DNA from: Desulfobulbaceae bacterium
Lineage (GTDB): Bacteria; Desulfobacterota; Desulfobulbia; Desulfobulbales; VMSU01
Length of the DNA: 64,000 nucleotides
NCBI GenBank assembly: GCA_028718985.1
Contig: JAQUKQ010000004.1
Coordinates: 1-64,000, forward strand
Direction of reading: 5' to 3'
Position 1 is the stretch's first letter; each line of letters starts with the position of its first letter. Under the pieces are notes generated by a model that was not told the DNA's origin, made no database searches, and saw nothing but the letters and a program-made list of their open reading frames with translations. This document shows positions 43,399-52,165 of this stretch, in pieces. The translations under genes and the position numbers were made by a program.

Positions 43399-44466
43399 TC
43401 AGCGAAGGGGTTGGACGACGGCGACCAGACCATGGGGTAAGGGTGATTCCCCTGATTCTGGCAGTGTCACTTTGGCAATTTTCGCAAAAAGCTTGGCCAG
43501 GGAGAAGGGAAGGAGGTAGATGTCCAGCGTGGTGGAGGGCACCCCCTGCCAGGCAGGCATTTTTTTGGAATTGGCGTTCAGCTTTTCCCGAATGGACTCG
43601 CTGTTACCAAAAACGCCAGTGTTTGCTGCTTCTTTCAGGCCTAAGGCCAGCGTAGCAAGACAAACGGACATCTCTTGCCGCCAAGCCTGACGCTGTTGGA
43701 GATACTCTGCTGCTGGAAGGTCCATGATGGCCTGGCCTGGCAGCGGCAGGCGCAGGAGCCGATTTGGTTTTTCCTGTATCTGTGAAGAGGTGTGTTCGGC
43801 CAAGATAGCAAAGGTGTCTGGGGTTGTGCTGAGCAGCCAATGTCTTGGCATCTTGGTGTCGGCGAGAAAGAGATGAATCCAGGCGCGCAGACGTTTTTCA
43901 AGGGTGTCATCTCTTTGTTGTCGATCACTTTGGTGAAAGGCCAGCAGTTCGATATTTTCGTCATCCTCCTCGTCACCTTCCTCTTCGGTCAAGCCATGTA
44001 GCATGAGCTGTCTTTGGCCGTCAATTACGGCGAGTTCCCGCGCAATTTCCTGTTCTTCCTGATCACGGACTTCGGCAAGTGCCAGCAGAAGTTTTGCCTG
44101 CAGCAGGGCTTCGTGCTGGGCGTTATTAGCGTGAGTCTCTTCGGAGAGACGGCCTATCAGTCTCCAAACGCTCTCCTCATCCAAGGCACTGCTATGGGCA
44201 GAGAGGGAGGAGAGGCTCCCGCCGGAGTACTCGCCACGATTTTTGGTCATGTCGCGCAGGAGTTTTGTGAAATTTGGCAGGGCCTCGCCAAAAGGGACAG
44301 GGGCATAGTGACGCAAAAAATCGCAAAATTCTTTTGGTAGCCGGGCAGGAATCTCTTCCGTTGCCGAGTACAAAAAAATGGTTTCAAAATAAAGTAGCAG
44401 TTGACGGAATGATCCTTCTTGGGGGATAGTATCTGGCAGAATTAAGGTAGAAAAATTTAGCGGCAT
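43399..44466 (-). CDS. Hypothetical protein, 355 residues
   Basis: Not recognised. It is a soluble, Leu- and Glu-rich, mostly helical protein. A strongly acidic run (TEEEGDEEDDENIE) lies near residue 160, between two helical halves, and the N-terminal third contains LSSLSAHSSAL. No signal peptide, membrane segment, Cys cluster or nucleotide-binding motif is visible. Codon use is like its neighbours. Its start is only 17 bases from the divergent start of a small membrane protein gene. No ribosome-binding site is obvious. Confidence 0.7.
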   Translation of the reverse strand: MPLNFSTLILPDTIPQEGSFRQLLLYFETIFLYSATEEIPARLPKEFCDFLRHYAPVPFGEALPNFTKLLRDMTKNRGEYSGGSLSSLSAHSSALDEESVWRLIGRLSEETHANNAQHEALLQAKLLLALAEVRDQEEQEIARELAVIDGQRQLMLHGLTEEEGDEEDDENIELLAFHQSDRQQRDDTLEKRLRAWIHLFLADTKMPRHWLLSTTPDTFAILAEHTSSQIQEKPNRLLRLPLPGQAIMDLPAAEYLQQRQAWRQEMSVCLATLALGLKEAANTGVFGNSESIREKLNANSKKMPAWQGVPSTTLDIYLLPFSLAKLFAKIAKVTLPESGESPLPHGLVAVVQPLR

Positions 44467-44483
44467 GGTGAGTGTTAATTGGT

Positions 44484-44771
44484 ATGAAAGAGAGAAGTAA
44501 TGTATGGCCCCTGCTCTTGTTGGCGGGGGTCTATATCCTATGCAGTCTGCGCTATTTTCCGGGGAATGTCCTCAAAACAGCGGTGGAAACCGTACTGCAG
44601 ATTGTAACCATCGCCCCGATCCCTGGTGGGGCAACCCTGGTGTTGGTCAGTTTTCTTCAGAGAAGCGCTGGCGACAAGATGCCTTGGGATCGCATGGTAC
44701 GGATCTATCTGACCCTTGGCATCATGGTGGAAATCCTTTTTGGGGTTCATGATTACCTTGGTAACGGGTGA
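44484..44771 (+). CDS. Small membrane protein, 95 residues
   Basis: Not assigned to a family. Two hydrophobic segments, at about residues 8-22 and 32-55, are followed by a third weaker one (IYLTLGIMVEILFGV). The frame also allows a GTG start four codons earlier (44472). No ribosome-binding site is seen. It is divergent from the 355-residue unknown protein and not followed by a same-strand gene. Confidence 0.55.
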   Translation: MKERSNVWPLLLLAGVYILCSLRYFPGNVLKTAVETVLQIVTIAPIPGGATLVLVSFLQRSAGDKMPWDRMVRIYLTLGIMVEILFGVHDYLGNG

Positions 44772-44810
44772 ACCGGTTTCTGGCTGTTAGCTGTTACTGG
44801 TAGAACTTTG

Positions 44811-45611
44811 CTACTTGCCCTTGATCAACGAGTTTGGTGGGTGATAGCCAGAGGGTGCTGTGGTGTTCGGCATCAGCATTGTCTTTCTACCCAGGAGAGT
44901 ACCGGGATTGGTGACCGAATTGCATCCGGTTTGCACCTCATCAGCCATGATAGCCCCCAATTTTTTTAAGCCGCTGGAGATGATGCCTGTCGAGGTTCGG
45001 ATCGGCACTGCGCCACCAGTGAAGCGCAGGTTGGCCAATTTGGTGCCAGCCCCGAGGTTGACGGCGTTACCTAAGATGCTGTCGCCCAGGTAAGCGAAGT
45101 GGCCAGCCTTGGCGTCATTGAAGAAAATGGAGTGCTTGACCTCGGTAACATGGCCTATTACACAGCGTTTTCCTGTTAGGCAGTAGCCACGTAGATAGGC
45201 CCCTTGGCGGATTTCGGTGCAGTCACCGATGATGGCGGGAGATTTGATCAAGGCACCTGCTTCAATGAAAACGCCTGTGCCTATGGCGAGCTGCTCGCCG
45301 CTTAGGATAGCCCCGGCCATTAGCACTGAGGCCCCGAGCAAGATCTCTCCGTCGCGGTGGACGGTTAGTTTTCCCTTGGTGGCATCGGCGAGTTTCAGGG
45401 TGAGGCCTTTGGCAGGAAAGAGTTCTCCATTGTAAAGCACCAAGGTCTCAGGGAGTGGTTGGTCGAGCGGGAGAGAGGTGCCAAAGGAGGGATAGGCGTA
45501 TGTATCCATATACGATTTCAAGCCTTTCAGCGTTTCCCAAACCGGCCCTTGGCTCAAGAGGGTTGGGTGGTTGAAATCACTCAGGTCAAAGAAGGCAGCG
45601 GTGGTTAGCAT
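44811..45611 (-). CDS. Left-handed beta-helix acyltransferase-like protein (GlmU/UGP-type)
   Basis: About 266 residues with hexapeptide repeats over most of its length, e.g. GTGVFIEAGALIKSPAIIGDCTEIRQGAYL and the GHVTEVKHSIFF segment seen in nucleotide-sugar acyltransferases related to the C-terminal half of GlmU. No uridylyltransferase domain is present. It probably forms a trimer and uses an acyl-CoA or binds a sugar nucleotide. Homolog-like start MLTTAAFFDLSDF at 45611 is preferred; the frame runs 30 codons further to a TTG and includes an ATG at 45659. Confidence 0.78.
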   Translation of the reverse strand: MLTTAAFFDLSDFNHPTLLSQGPVWETLKGLKSYMDTYAYPSFGTSLPLDQPLPETLVLYNGELFPAKGLTLKLADATKGKLTVHRDGEILLGASVLMAGAILSGEQLAIGTGVFIEAGALIKSPAIIGDCTEIRQGAYLRGYCLTGKRCVIGHVTEVKHSIFFNDAKAGHFAYLGDSILGNAVNLGAGTKLANLRFTGGAVPIRTSTGIISSGLKKLGAIMADEVQTGCNSVTNPGTLLGRKTMLMPNTTAPSGYHPPNSLIKGK

Positions 45612-45938
45612 GAGGGTTGACAACAGAAGGTAAGGGTTAACGGCGCAGGGTGACGGCATATGAAGCCGACAAACTGTAGCCTTCCTGTTTGATTTATTCA
45701 AGAAAATTTGTCATGGTCGCTGTATTCCTGGAGGCCCTCTAGTTGGTTGCTCAATGGCCAGATCGCTATTTCATTTTCTCTGTATCGGGCGCTGTTGACT
45801 TCGCTGGAGATGATGTTTAGTGTGGCCGCAGATTTTTTCTTTTACCCGCTGACTGTTCGGCCAGATGGAGTTGGGTGGGGTCAAGGGCTGATTAGGTTTT
45901 ATGATGCGTCACCAAAATAATGTATCGGAGGTTTTATA

Positions 45939-48311
45939 GTGGAATTTAACGATTCGCTGACCACAGGGATGAGCGACTTTTTTGATATCGAGGGGCAGGA
46001 GATTCCAGGTGAACTGCCGATGATGGCGGTGCGCGATGTGGTGGTTTTCAGCTACATGATCATTCCGCTCTTTGTGGGTCGGGCCGCGTCGGTTTCTGCG
46101 ATCAACGATGCGATGATGAAGGATAAACTTCTGCTTTTGGTTACCCAAAAAGATGCCTCTTTGGATGAACCCACGGCGGATGATCTGTTTCGGGTCGGCA
46201 TGGTGTGTATGGTGATGCGGACGCTGAAATTACCGGATGGCAGATTGAAGGTGCTGGTGCAGGCCTTAAGCAAGGCTAAGGTTGAGGAGATCACTCAGCA
46301 AGAGCCTCACCTGATCGCCAAAATCACCGTGGTTAAGGATGAAGAGCTCAGTCCGGTTCCGGTCGAGGTTGAGGCCTTGATGCGTACCGCCCGCGAAAAT
46401 ACTGAAAAGATCCTCTCCCTGAAAGGGATCATGTCCTCTGACCTGATGGTCATCCTGAATAACATCGAGGAACCGGGCCGCTTGGCTGATCTGGTGGTCT
46501 CCAATTTGCGCTTGAAGACGAGTGAGTCGCAGTCCGTGCTCGAGACATTTGACCCGGTTGCCCGCTTGAAAAAGGTCTCAGAGTTCCTACGCAAGGAGCT
46601 TGAGGTCTCCACCTTGCAGGCCCAGATTGAGTCGGTGGCGCGCGAGGAGATGGGCAAGAGCCAGCGTGAGTACTACCTTCGTGAGCAAATGCACGCCTTG
46701 AAAAAGGAGTTGGGTGATGATGATGACCGCTCGGCGGAGATTGAAGAGCTGCGTGCCAAAATCGATAAGAAGCGCATGCCGCCCGCCATTCGAGCCGAGG
46801 CGGTCAAGCAGCTGAAGCGTTTTGAGATGATGCACCCCGAGGCCTCGGAGGCGACTATCGTTCGTACCTACCTGGACTGGATTCTTGATGTGCCATGGCA
46901 GCGGGGCACCAAGGATAAGCTCGATCTCAAAAACGCCAAAGAGATTTTGGATGCCGATCACTATGGCCTCGAAAAGGTGAAGGAGCGTATCCTTGAACAT
47001 TTGGCGGTGCGCAAGCTCAATAAGTCCTCCAAGGGGCCGATTCTCTGCTTTGTCGGGCCCCCAGGTGTCGGCAAGACCTCGCTTGGCAAATCGGTGGCTC
47101 GGGCGATGGGCCGTAAGTTCTATCGCCTGTCCTTGGGTGGCATGCACGATGAGGCGGAGATCCGCGGCCATCGGCGTACCTATATCGGTGCTATGCCGGG
47201 ACGGATTATTCAGGGATTGAAGTCGGTAGGGTCGAACAATCCCGTCTTCATGATGGACGAAGTGGACAAGGTTGGCTCCGACTACCGGGGCGATCCCTCG
47301 TCCGCCCTGCTCGAGGTTTTGGACCCGGAGCAGAATGCTGATTTTTCGGATCACTATCTGAATATGCCCTTCGACCTCTCCAAGGTCATGTTTATTGTTA
47401 CCGCCAACATGGTGGACACCATCCCCACTCCCTTGCTCGATCGCATGGAGGTCATTCGTCTCTCCGGCTATACCACTGAGGAGAAGATGGTGATCGCCAA
47501 ACGGTATCTCTTGCCCCGGCAGATTTCTCAAAATGGCATCACAGAGAAACAGATTATCCTCGATGATTCCATGCTCGAGGCGATGATCAGTGAGTATACC
47601 CGGGAGGCGGGCTTGCGAAATCTGGAGCGCGAGATCGGCAAGGTCTGCCGCAAGGTGGCCCGCAAGGTGGCTGAAGGTGGAAAGGGGCCATACACCATTT
47701 CGGCACGGACGTTAGCCAGCTACCTTGGACCGCCAAAATTCCTGCCGGAGTTTGAGACGGATAAGATTGATCAACCGGGACTGGCCACGGGCCTTGCTTG
47801 GACTGAGGTCGGCGGCGAGATTCTCTATATCGAGGTCGCTATTCTCAAGGGTAAGGGCAATATTACCTTGACCGGGCAGTTGGGAGAGGTGATGAAGGAA
47901 TCCGCCCAGGCGGCGTTGACCTTCTGTCGTTCTAAGCTTGAGCGTTTGAAGTTGTCCGAGGGCTATTTCGACGAGATCGACATTCATGTCCACGTGCCAG
48001 CTGGCGCGATCCCAAAAGATGGACCGTCTGCCGGGGTGACCATGGCCACGGCGCTCTATTCCGCCCTCTCCGGCAAAAAGGTGCGGCAGGACATCGCCAT
48101 GACCGGAGAGATTACCTTGCGCGGCCGGGTTCTGCCGATTGGGGGCTTGAAGGAGAAGGCCTTGGCTGCCCTGCGGGTTGGCATCAAGACGGTCATTATC
48201 CCGGATGAGAACAAGAAGGATCTGGTGGAGATTCCTAAAGATCTGCGCGACAAGATTAAATTTGTGCCGGTCAAGCACATGGACCGGATTCTCGCCATAG
48301 CCTTTGACTGA
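45939..48311 (+). CDS. lon: ATP-dependent Lon protease
   Basis: LonA, 790 residues. An N-terminal substrate-binding domain (ELPMMAVRDVVVFSYMIIPL), a coiled coil, an AAA+ module (Walker A GPPGVGKTSLGKS, Walker B VFMMDEVDKVG) and the Ser-Lys protease domain (DGPSAGVTMATAL with the catalytic Ser; TGEITLRGRVLPIGGLKEK with the Lys) are all intact. The start is GTG at 45939, with GGAGG eight bases upstream. The 237 bases before it hold no gene, and no sigma-32-type site was recognised. mltG follows directly. Confidence 0.97.
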   Translation: MEFNDSLTTGMSDFFDIEGQEIPGELPMMAVRDVVVFSYMIIPLFVGRAASVSAINDAMMKDKLLLLVTQKDASLDEPTADDLFRVGMVCMVMRTLKLPDGRLKVLVQALSKAKVEEITQQEPHLIAKITVVKDEELSPVPVEVEALMRTARENTEKILSLKGIMSSDLMVILNNIEEPGRLADLVVSNLRLKTSESQSVLETFDPVARLKKVSEFLRKELEVSTLQAQIESVAREEMGKSQREYYLREQMHALKKELGDDDDRSAEIEELRAKIDKKRMPPAIRAEAVKQLKRFEMMHPEASEATIVRTYLDWILDVPWQRGTKDKLDLKNAKEILDADHYGLEKVKERILEHLAVRKLNKSSKGPILCFVGPPGVGKTSLGKSVARAMGRKFYRLSLGGMHDEAEIRGHRRTYIGAMPGRIIQGLKSVGSNNPVFMMDEVDKVGSDYRGDPSSALLEVLDPEQNADFSDHYLNMPFDLSKVMFIVTANMVDTIPTPLLDRMEVIRLSGYTTEEKMVIAKRYLLPRQISQNGITEKQIILDDSMLEAMISEYTREAGLRNLEREIGKVCRKVARKVAEGGKGPYTISARTLASYLGPPKFLPEFETDKIDQPGLATGLAWTEVGGEILYIEVAILKGKGNITLTGQLGEVMKESAQAALTFCRSKLERLKLSEGYFDEIDIHVHVPAGAIPKDGPSAGVTMATALYSALSGKKVRQDIAMTGEITLRGRVLPIGGLKEKALAALRVGIKTVIIPDENKKDLVEIPKDLRDKIKFVPVKHMDRILAIAFD

Positions 48312-48375
48312 GACGGCGCCCCCTCTGCCAGCGGACAGCCGAGGACCTGGACAGGAGCCGCCTCCCCCGGGGGGT

Positions 48376-49434
48376 ATGGCGTTGAAAAAGTGGTGGTTGT
48401 CTTTTCTGGCCGGCCTTTTTGTCCTGTTGGCAGGCGGCGGGGTCTGGTTCTGGCTCTATCCCGATCAACCCGGGCCTGTGGCACGAAATGCCGCGGGAAC
48501 GGTTGAAATTCCTCCTGGTACGAGCCTGCTCGGCATAAAAGATATTCTGTCGCGGGCTGGGGTTATCCGTGATGACATTCGTTTTGTCTTGTTGGTGAAG
48601 TGGCAAGGGGATGCACGGCATTTACAGGCGGGAGAGTACGCCTTTGCGCCGAGGGTAAGTCCTCGGGAGGTTATTCGACAGTTAGTTTCCGGGAAAACGG
48701 TTCGTCACTCCATTACGGTGCCGGAGGGTTTTACCCTCAACCAGGTAGCAGCGGTTATTGCTGCCGGTGGCTGGGGGAGTGGTGAGGATCTTTTGCGGTT
48801 GACGGCAGATCCGCGGGTTGTTGGTGCTTTTGGTCTGCGGGCTGCGACGCTTGAGGGGTATCTTTTCCCGGACACCTATTTTTTTGCCAAGGGAACGCCT
48901 CTGCGCACGATCATCAGTGCCATGGTGCAGCGTATGCTGCGGGTCCTTGCTGAGGAGCAAGCAAAAGCGGCTCTTGGTGCGGGTAGTTTGGAGAGCAAAA
49001 AAGTTGAGCTGAGTGCTCATGAGGTGATCATCCTGGCCTCGATTGTTGAAAAAGAGACGGCCTTGGCCCGTGAGCGTCCATTAGTGGCCAGGGTTTTTTT
49101 GAATCGACTACGCTTGGGGATGAAGCTACAAACAGACCCCACGGTTATTTATGGCCTCGGAAAATTTGGCGTTTCACTAACCAGGGATGATCTTAATACC
49201 CCTTCGCCGTACAACACCTATGTCAATGATGGTTTGCCGGTCGGCCCAATCTGCAATCCCGGTCGGGCCGCAATCTCTGCGGTGTTGAATCCGGCCACGG
49301 TTGATTACACCTATTTTGTCTCGCAGAATGACGGGAGTCATTATTTCTCGAAGAGTTTGAATGAGCATAACCGGGCAGTGGCACGGTATCGTACAAAAAA
49401 AGAGGCCGCACAGGCGGCGGAACAAAAAAAGTAG
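48376..49434 (+). CDS. mltG: Endolytic murein transglycosylase MltG
   Basis: YceG/MltG of about 352 residues. One N-terminal membrane anchor (WWLSFLAGLFVLLAGGGVW), a LysM-like segment, then the YceG catalytic domain with the active Glu in IVEKETALARER and conserved LQTDPTVIYGLG, SPYNTY and NPGRAAI. It cuts nascent glycan strands at the inner membrane. The frame allows a TTG at 48304 overlapping lon, giving a Pro-rich extension; ATG at 48376 is more normal. Confidence 0.93.
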   Translation: MALKKWWLSFLAGLFVLLAGGGVWFWLYPDQPGPVARNAAGTVEIPPGTSLLGIKDILSRAGVIRDDIRFVLLVKWQGDARHLQAGEYAFAPRVSPREVIRQLVSGKTVRHSITVPEGFTLNQVAAVIAAGGWGSGEDLLRLTADPRVVGAFGLRAATLEGYLFPDTYFFAKGTPLRTIISAMVQRMLRVLAEEQAKAALGAGSLESKKVELSAHEVIILASIVEKETALARERPLVARVFLNRLRLGMKLQTDPTVIYGLGKFGVSLTRDDLNTPSPYNTYVNDGLPVGPICNPGRAAISAVLNPATVDYTYFVSQNDGSHYFSKSLNEHNRAVARYRTKKEAAQAAEQKK

Positions 49435-49541
49435 GGTGCGGAGAATTTTGTGATGCCGCATTAGGCAAAACAGAATTCTATAATACATACGTGAGTTGAT
49501 CGAACTCTCTTCACTCATAATTTTTCTACAAGGTGTGTCTT

Positions 49542-49976
49542 ATGAAAAAGTCGGCTCGAGTTGGTTTGTTAGCGCAGGAGGGTGGTTTTTCCTTGATTGA
49601 ATTGTTGATTGTCATGGTCATCTTGGGGCTTTTGGCCTCGTTGGTTGGGCCGAAAATGTTTGGCAAATTGGGAATGGCAAAACAGAAGACGGCCAAGACG
49701 CAGATTGAGATGTTGATGGCAGGACTTGACTCGTACCGTCTTGATATCGGCAGATACCCTTCTTCGCAGGAGGGACTTGAGGCGTTGGTTTCCAACAGCG
49801 GGTCAGATAAGTGGCACGGGCCATACCTGGCCAAAGGCATTCCAAATGATCCGTGGGATAACCCCTATAATTACCAGAACCCTGGCGAGCATGGTGAGGT
49901 AGACATCTTTTCATACGGTGCCGATGGCCAAGCTGGCGGTGAGGGCGAGGATGCCGATATTGGTAGTTGGGAGTAA
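49542..49976 (+). CDS. gspG: Type II secretion major pseudopilin GspG (orphan)
   Basis: A 144-residue class III prepilin. The leader ends in GG with the mature N-terminus FSLIELLIVMVILGLLASL: Phe at +1 and Glu at +5, processed by a prepilin peptidase. The GspG C-terminal region follows, with YPSSQEGLEAL, WDNPY and the closing SYGADGQAGGEGEDADIGSWE whose acidic residues match the calcium site of GspG. AAGG is nine bases before ATG. No other secretion gene is adjacent; a terminator follows, so it is transcribed alone. A lone TATAAT at 49479-49484 lacks a good -35. Confidence 0.93.
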   Translation: MKKSARVGLLAQEGGFSLIELLIVMVILGLLASLVGPKMFGKLGMAKQKTAKTQIEMLMAGLDSYRLDIGRYPSSQEGLEALVSNSGSDKWHGPYLAKGIPNDPWDNPYNYQNPGEHGEVDIFSYGADGQAGGEGEDADIGSWE

Positions 49977-50044
49977 GGCTGTTCGGCCGGAGAGTGTTGA
50001 CGAAGAATAGTGTTGAAAGAAGTGCCGCCACGGTGGCAGATGCG

Positions 50045-50079
50045 AAGAGGAACCCCATTTACGGATGGAGTTCCTCTTT
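50045..50079 (+). terminator. Rho-independent-like terminator after gspG
   Basis: AAGAGGAAC (50045-50053) pairs with GTTCCTCTT (50070-50078), with an inner CCAT/ATGG extension, followed by a short T-rich tail. It lies about 70 bases past the gspG stop and before the next gene. Confidence 0.7.
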
Positions 50080-50124
50080 GTCGTTGGTGGGCAGTAATTG
50101 AGGGTATTCAAGGGAGAAGGTTCC

Positions 50125-51156
50125 GTGGAGGCAAGTAATGTGCGGTGTGCACAGACGAGCACGTCTGATGGTTCCTCCGCTGGGGCAAGGGTGCTGGTGA
50201 CTGGTGCGAGCGGCTTTGTGGGCGGAAAGCTCTGCCAGCGCTTGCATGATGCAGGGCAGTTACTCAGGAAGGTTATTCGAACGAAGTCGCCTAGTGAGGA
50301 TTGCTCGGATGATATTGTTACTGTCGATGATATCGGCCTGCAAACGGATTGGAGTGTGGCACTGCGCTCGGTTGACATCGTTGTCCATCTTGCCGCCCAT
50401 GTTCACCAGATGGTGAACAGCAAAGAGAGCGATGCCCGTTACTGGCAGGTGAACACCATGGGGACTGAACGTTTGGCGCAAGCAGCGGCAAAGGCAGGGG
50501 TTAAGCGCTTTGTCTATCTGAGTTCGATCAAGGTGAATGGGGAGCAAACGCTTGGCGGGAGTCGATTCACCGAAGAGCTCTCCTCGCAGGCCCTGGGGCA
50601 ACTCAAAGATCCATACGCGCTCTCCAAATACGAGGCGGAGAAGCGTCTGCGAAGGATTGAGGCGACTACCGCTATGGAGGTCGTGATCATTCGGCCACCG
50701 TTGGTCTATGGGCCCGGGGTGGCGGCTAATTTTGAACGGTTGTTGTCGGCGGTCAGGCGCGGTGTGCCTCTGCCTCTGGCTTGGATTCGTAACTCCAGAA
50801 GCCTTGTTTTTCTGGATAATCTGGTTGATTGTATCCTTTGTTGCCTCCACCATCCCGCGGCGGCGGGGCAAACCTTCTTGGTCTCGGATGCCGAAGACCT
50901 GTCGACGCCGGACTTGATTCGGAGAATTGCTGGTGCGATGGGGAGGTCTGCCAAGCTTTGGCCCTGTCCAGAGGCACTTTTGCATGCGGTCGGCAGCTTG
51001 CTGGGGTGTTCAGCCTTGGTTAGTCGGCTCACTGATTCATTGTTGGTAGATTGCCGGAAGGCCCAATCACTCTTGGGCTGGCAGCCTCCATACACTGTTG
51101 ATCAAGGGGTTCAGGCGACGGTCGACTGGTATTTGCGTGAGCGCCATGGGTGTTGA
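50125..51156 (+). CDS. NAD-dependent nucleotide-sugar epimerase/dehydratase (SDR)
   Basis: An extended SDR of about 343 residues. NAD-binding GASGFVGGKL, the VVHLAAHVHQ strand, SSIKVNGE with the catalytic Ser, and the YALSKYEAE Tyr-Lys pair are in order. This matches the WbpV/GalE-like group used for O-antigen sugars. The start is taken as GTG at 50125 because AGGGAGAAGG lies just before it; the frame extends nine codons to a TTG. The WecA-like transferase gene overlaps its end by 11 bases. Confidence 0.87.
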   Translation: MEASNVRCAQTSTSDGSSAGARVLVTGASGFVGGKLCQRLHDAGQLLRKVIRTKSPSEDCSDDIVTVDDIGLQTDWSVALRSVDIVVHLAAHVHQMVNSKESDARYWQVNTMGTERLAQAAAKAGVKRFVYLSSIKVNGEQTLGGSRFTEELSSQALGQLKDPYALSKYEAEKRLRRIEATTAMEVVIIRPPLVYGPGVAANFERLLSAVRRGVPLPLAWIRNSRSLVFLDNLVDCILCCLHHPAAAGQTFLVSDAEDLSTPDLIRRIAGAMGRSAKLWPCPEALLHAVGSLLGCSALVSRLTDSLLVDCRKAQSLLGWQPPYTVDQGVQATVDWYLRERHGC

Positions 51157-52165
51157 TCTCGTGGCCGCTGGCCTGATCTTTTCGATCGCACTTCTGTTGA
51201 CCGGGGTGATTCGTGCCTATGCCATCAAGCGTAGTTTGCTTGATCACCCAAACCATCGCAGTTCCCATACCCTGCCAACACCAAGAGGTGGCGGCCTTGC
51301 CATTGTTGTCGTCTTCCTCTCCTCTCTATTGCTTTGGCAACAGGGCTTGAATGGCGCCCTTTGTTGGGCCATGATTGTCGGTGGAAGCTTAATTGCTGCG
51401 GTAGGTTGGTTGGATGATTGCCGACATGTTTCGGTTGTCCTGCGGCTTGCTGTTCATGTGCTTGCGGTGGCGATGGGCCTCTATTGGTTGGGCGGGGTGC
51501 CGAGCTCGCCGTTGGTTGGTTGGTTGATTCCTGTTGGCGTCCTGCTCACTGCTATGACCGGGTTGTGGTTGGTATGGCTGCTCAATCTGTTTAATTTTAT
51601 GGATGGGATTGATGGACTTGCCGCGATGGAGGCATCGTTTGTGGCCTTGGCGGCGGCACTGCTCCTGTCGGGTCATGGGGGCTGGAGCCATGAGGCTAAG
51701 ATGTTGATCTTTTTTGCTTTGTCTTGCCTTGGCTTTTTGGTATGGAACTGGCCGCGGGCCAAGGTCTTTATGGGCGATGTGGGGAGTGGTTTTTTAGGCT
51801 ATGTGCTTGGCATGGCGGCTGTCGTGACGGTGCAGGCCGGGACCTTGATTCTGCCTGCTTGGCTAATTCTGCTGGCCGCCTTTTGGATTGATGCCACGAT
51901 AACCTTGCTCGGACGGATGGTGAATGGGGAGCGCTGGTGGGCCGCGCACTGCAGTCATGCCTATCAGGGTGCGGCACGGCGCTATGGCAGTCATAAAAAG
52001 GTGACAGTCGCGGTGCTCTGCCTTAACTGTCTCTGGTTGCTGCCACTTGCCTATTGGGCGAACGAATCGCCTGCCATCGCTTGGTGGCTCCTGCTGGTCG
52101 CGGCGTTGCCACTGTCGTTTTTGGTGTTACGAGAGCGGCATCTGGATGCTAAGGGTGTGGCGTAG
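51146..52165 (+). CDS. Undecaprenyl-phosphate sugar-1-phosphate transferase (WecA/WbpL-like)
   Basis: A 339-residue polytopic membrane enzyme with about ten segments. The polyprenyl-phosphate N-acetylhexosamine-1-P transferase motifs are visible: GWLDD, NLFNFMDGIDGLA, the catalytic KVFMGDVGSGFLG and the cytosolic CSHAYQGAARRYGSH loop. It starts O-antigen or exopolysaccharide synthesis on the lipid carrier. With the SDR before it, the pair resembles WbpV-WbpL. ATG at 51146 overlaps the SDR gene by 11 bases; the Lig E-type gene overlaps its end by 20 bases. Confidence 0.9.
   Translation: MGVDLVAAGLIFSIALLLTGVIRAYAIKRSLLDHPNHRSSHTLPTPRGGGLAIVVVFLSSLLLWQQGLNGALCWAMIVGGSLIAAVGWLDDCRHVSVVLRLAVHVLAVAMGLYWLGGVPSSPLVGWLIPVGVLLTAMTGLWLVWLLNLFNFMDGIDGLAAMEASFVALAAALLLSGHGGWSHEAKMLIFFALSCLGFLVWNWPRAKVFMGDVGSGFLGYVLGMAAVVTVQAGTLILPAWLILLAAFWIDATITLLGRMVNGERWWAAHCSHAYQGAARRYGSHKKVTVAVLCLNCLWLLPLAYWANESPAIAWWLLLVAALPLSFLVLRERHLDAKGVA

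Noticed and set aside
45708-45920. A 70-codon plus-strand open frame before lon
   Set aside because: Composition is unlike a protein, there is no Shine-Dalgarno, and it lies in the lon leader region.
46587-47531. A 314-codon antisense frame in lon
   Set aside because: Shadow of a strongly conserved gene, produced by codon bias.
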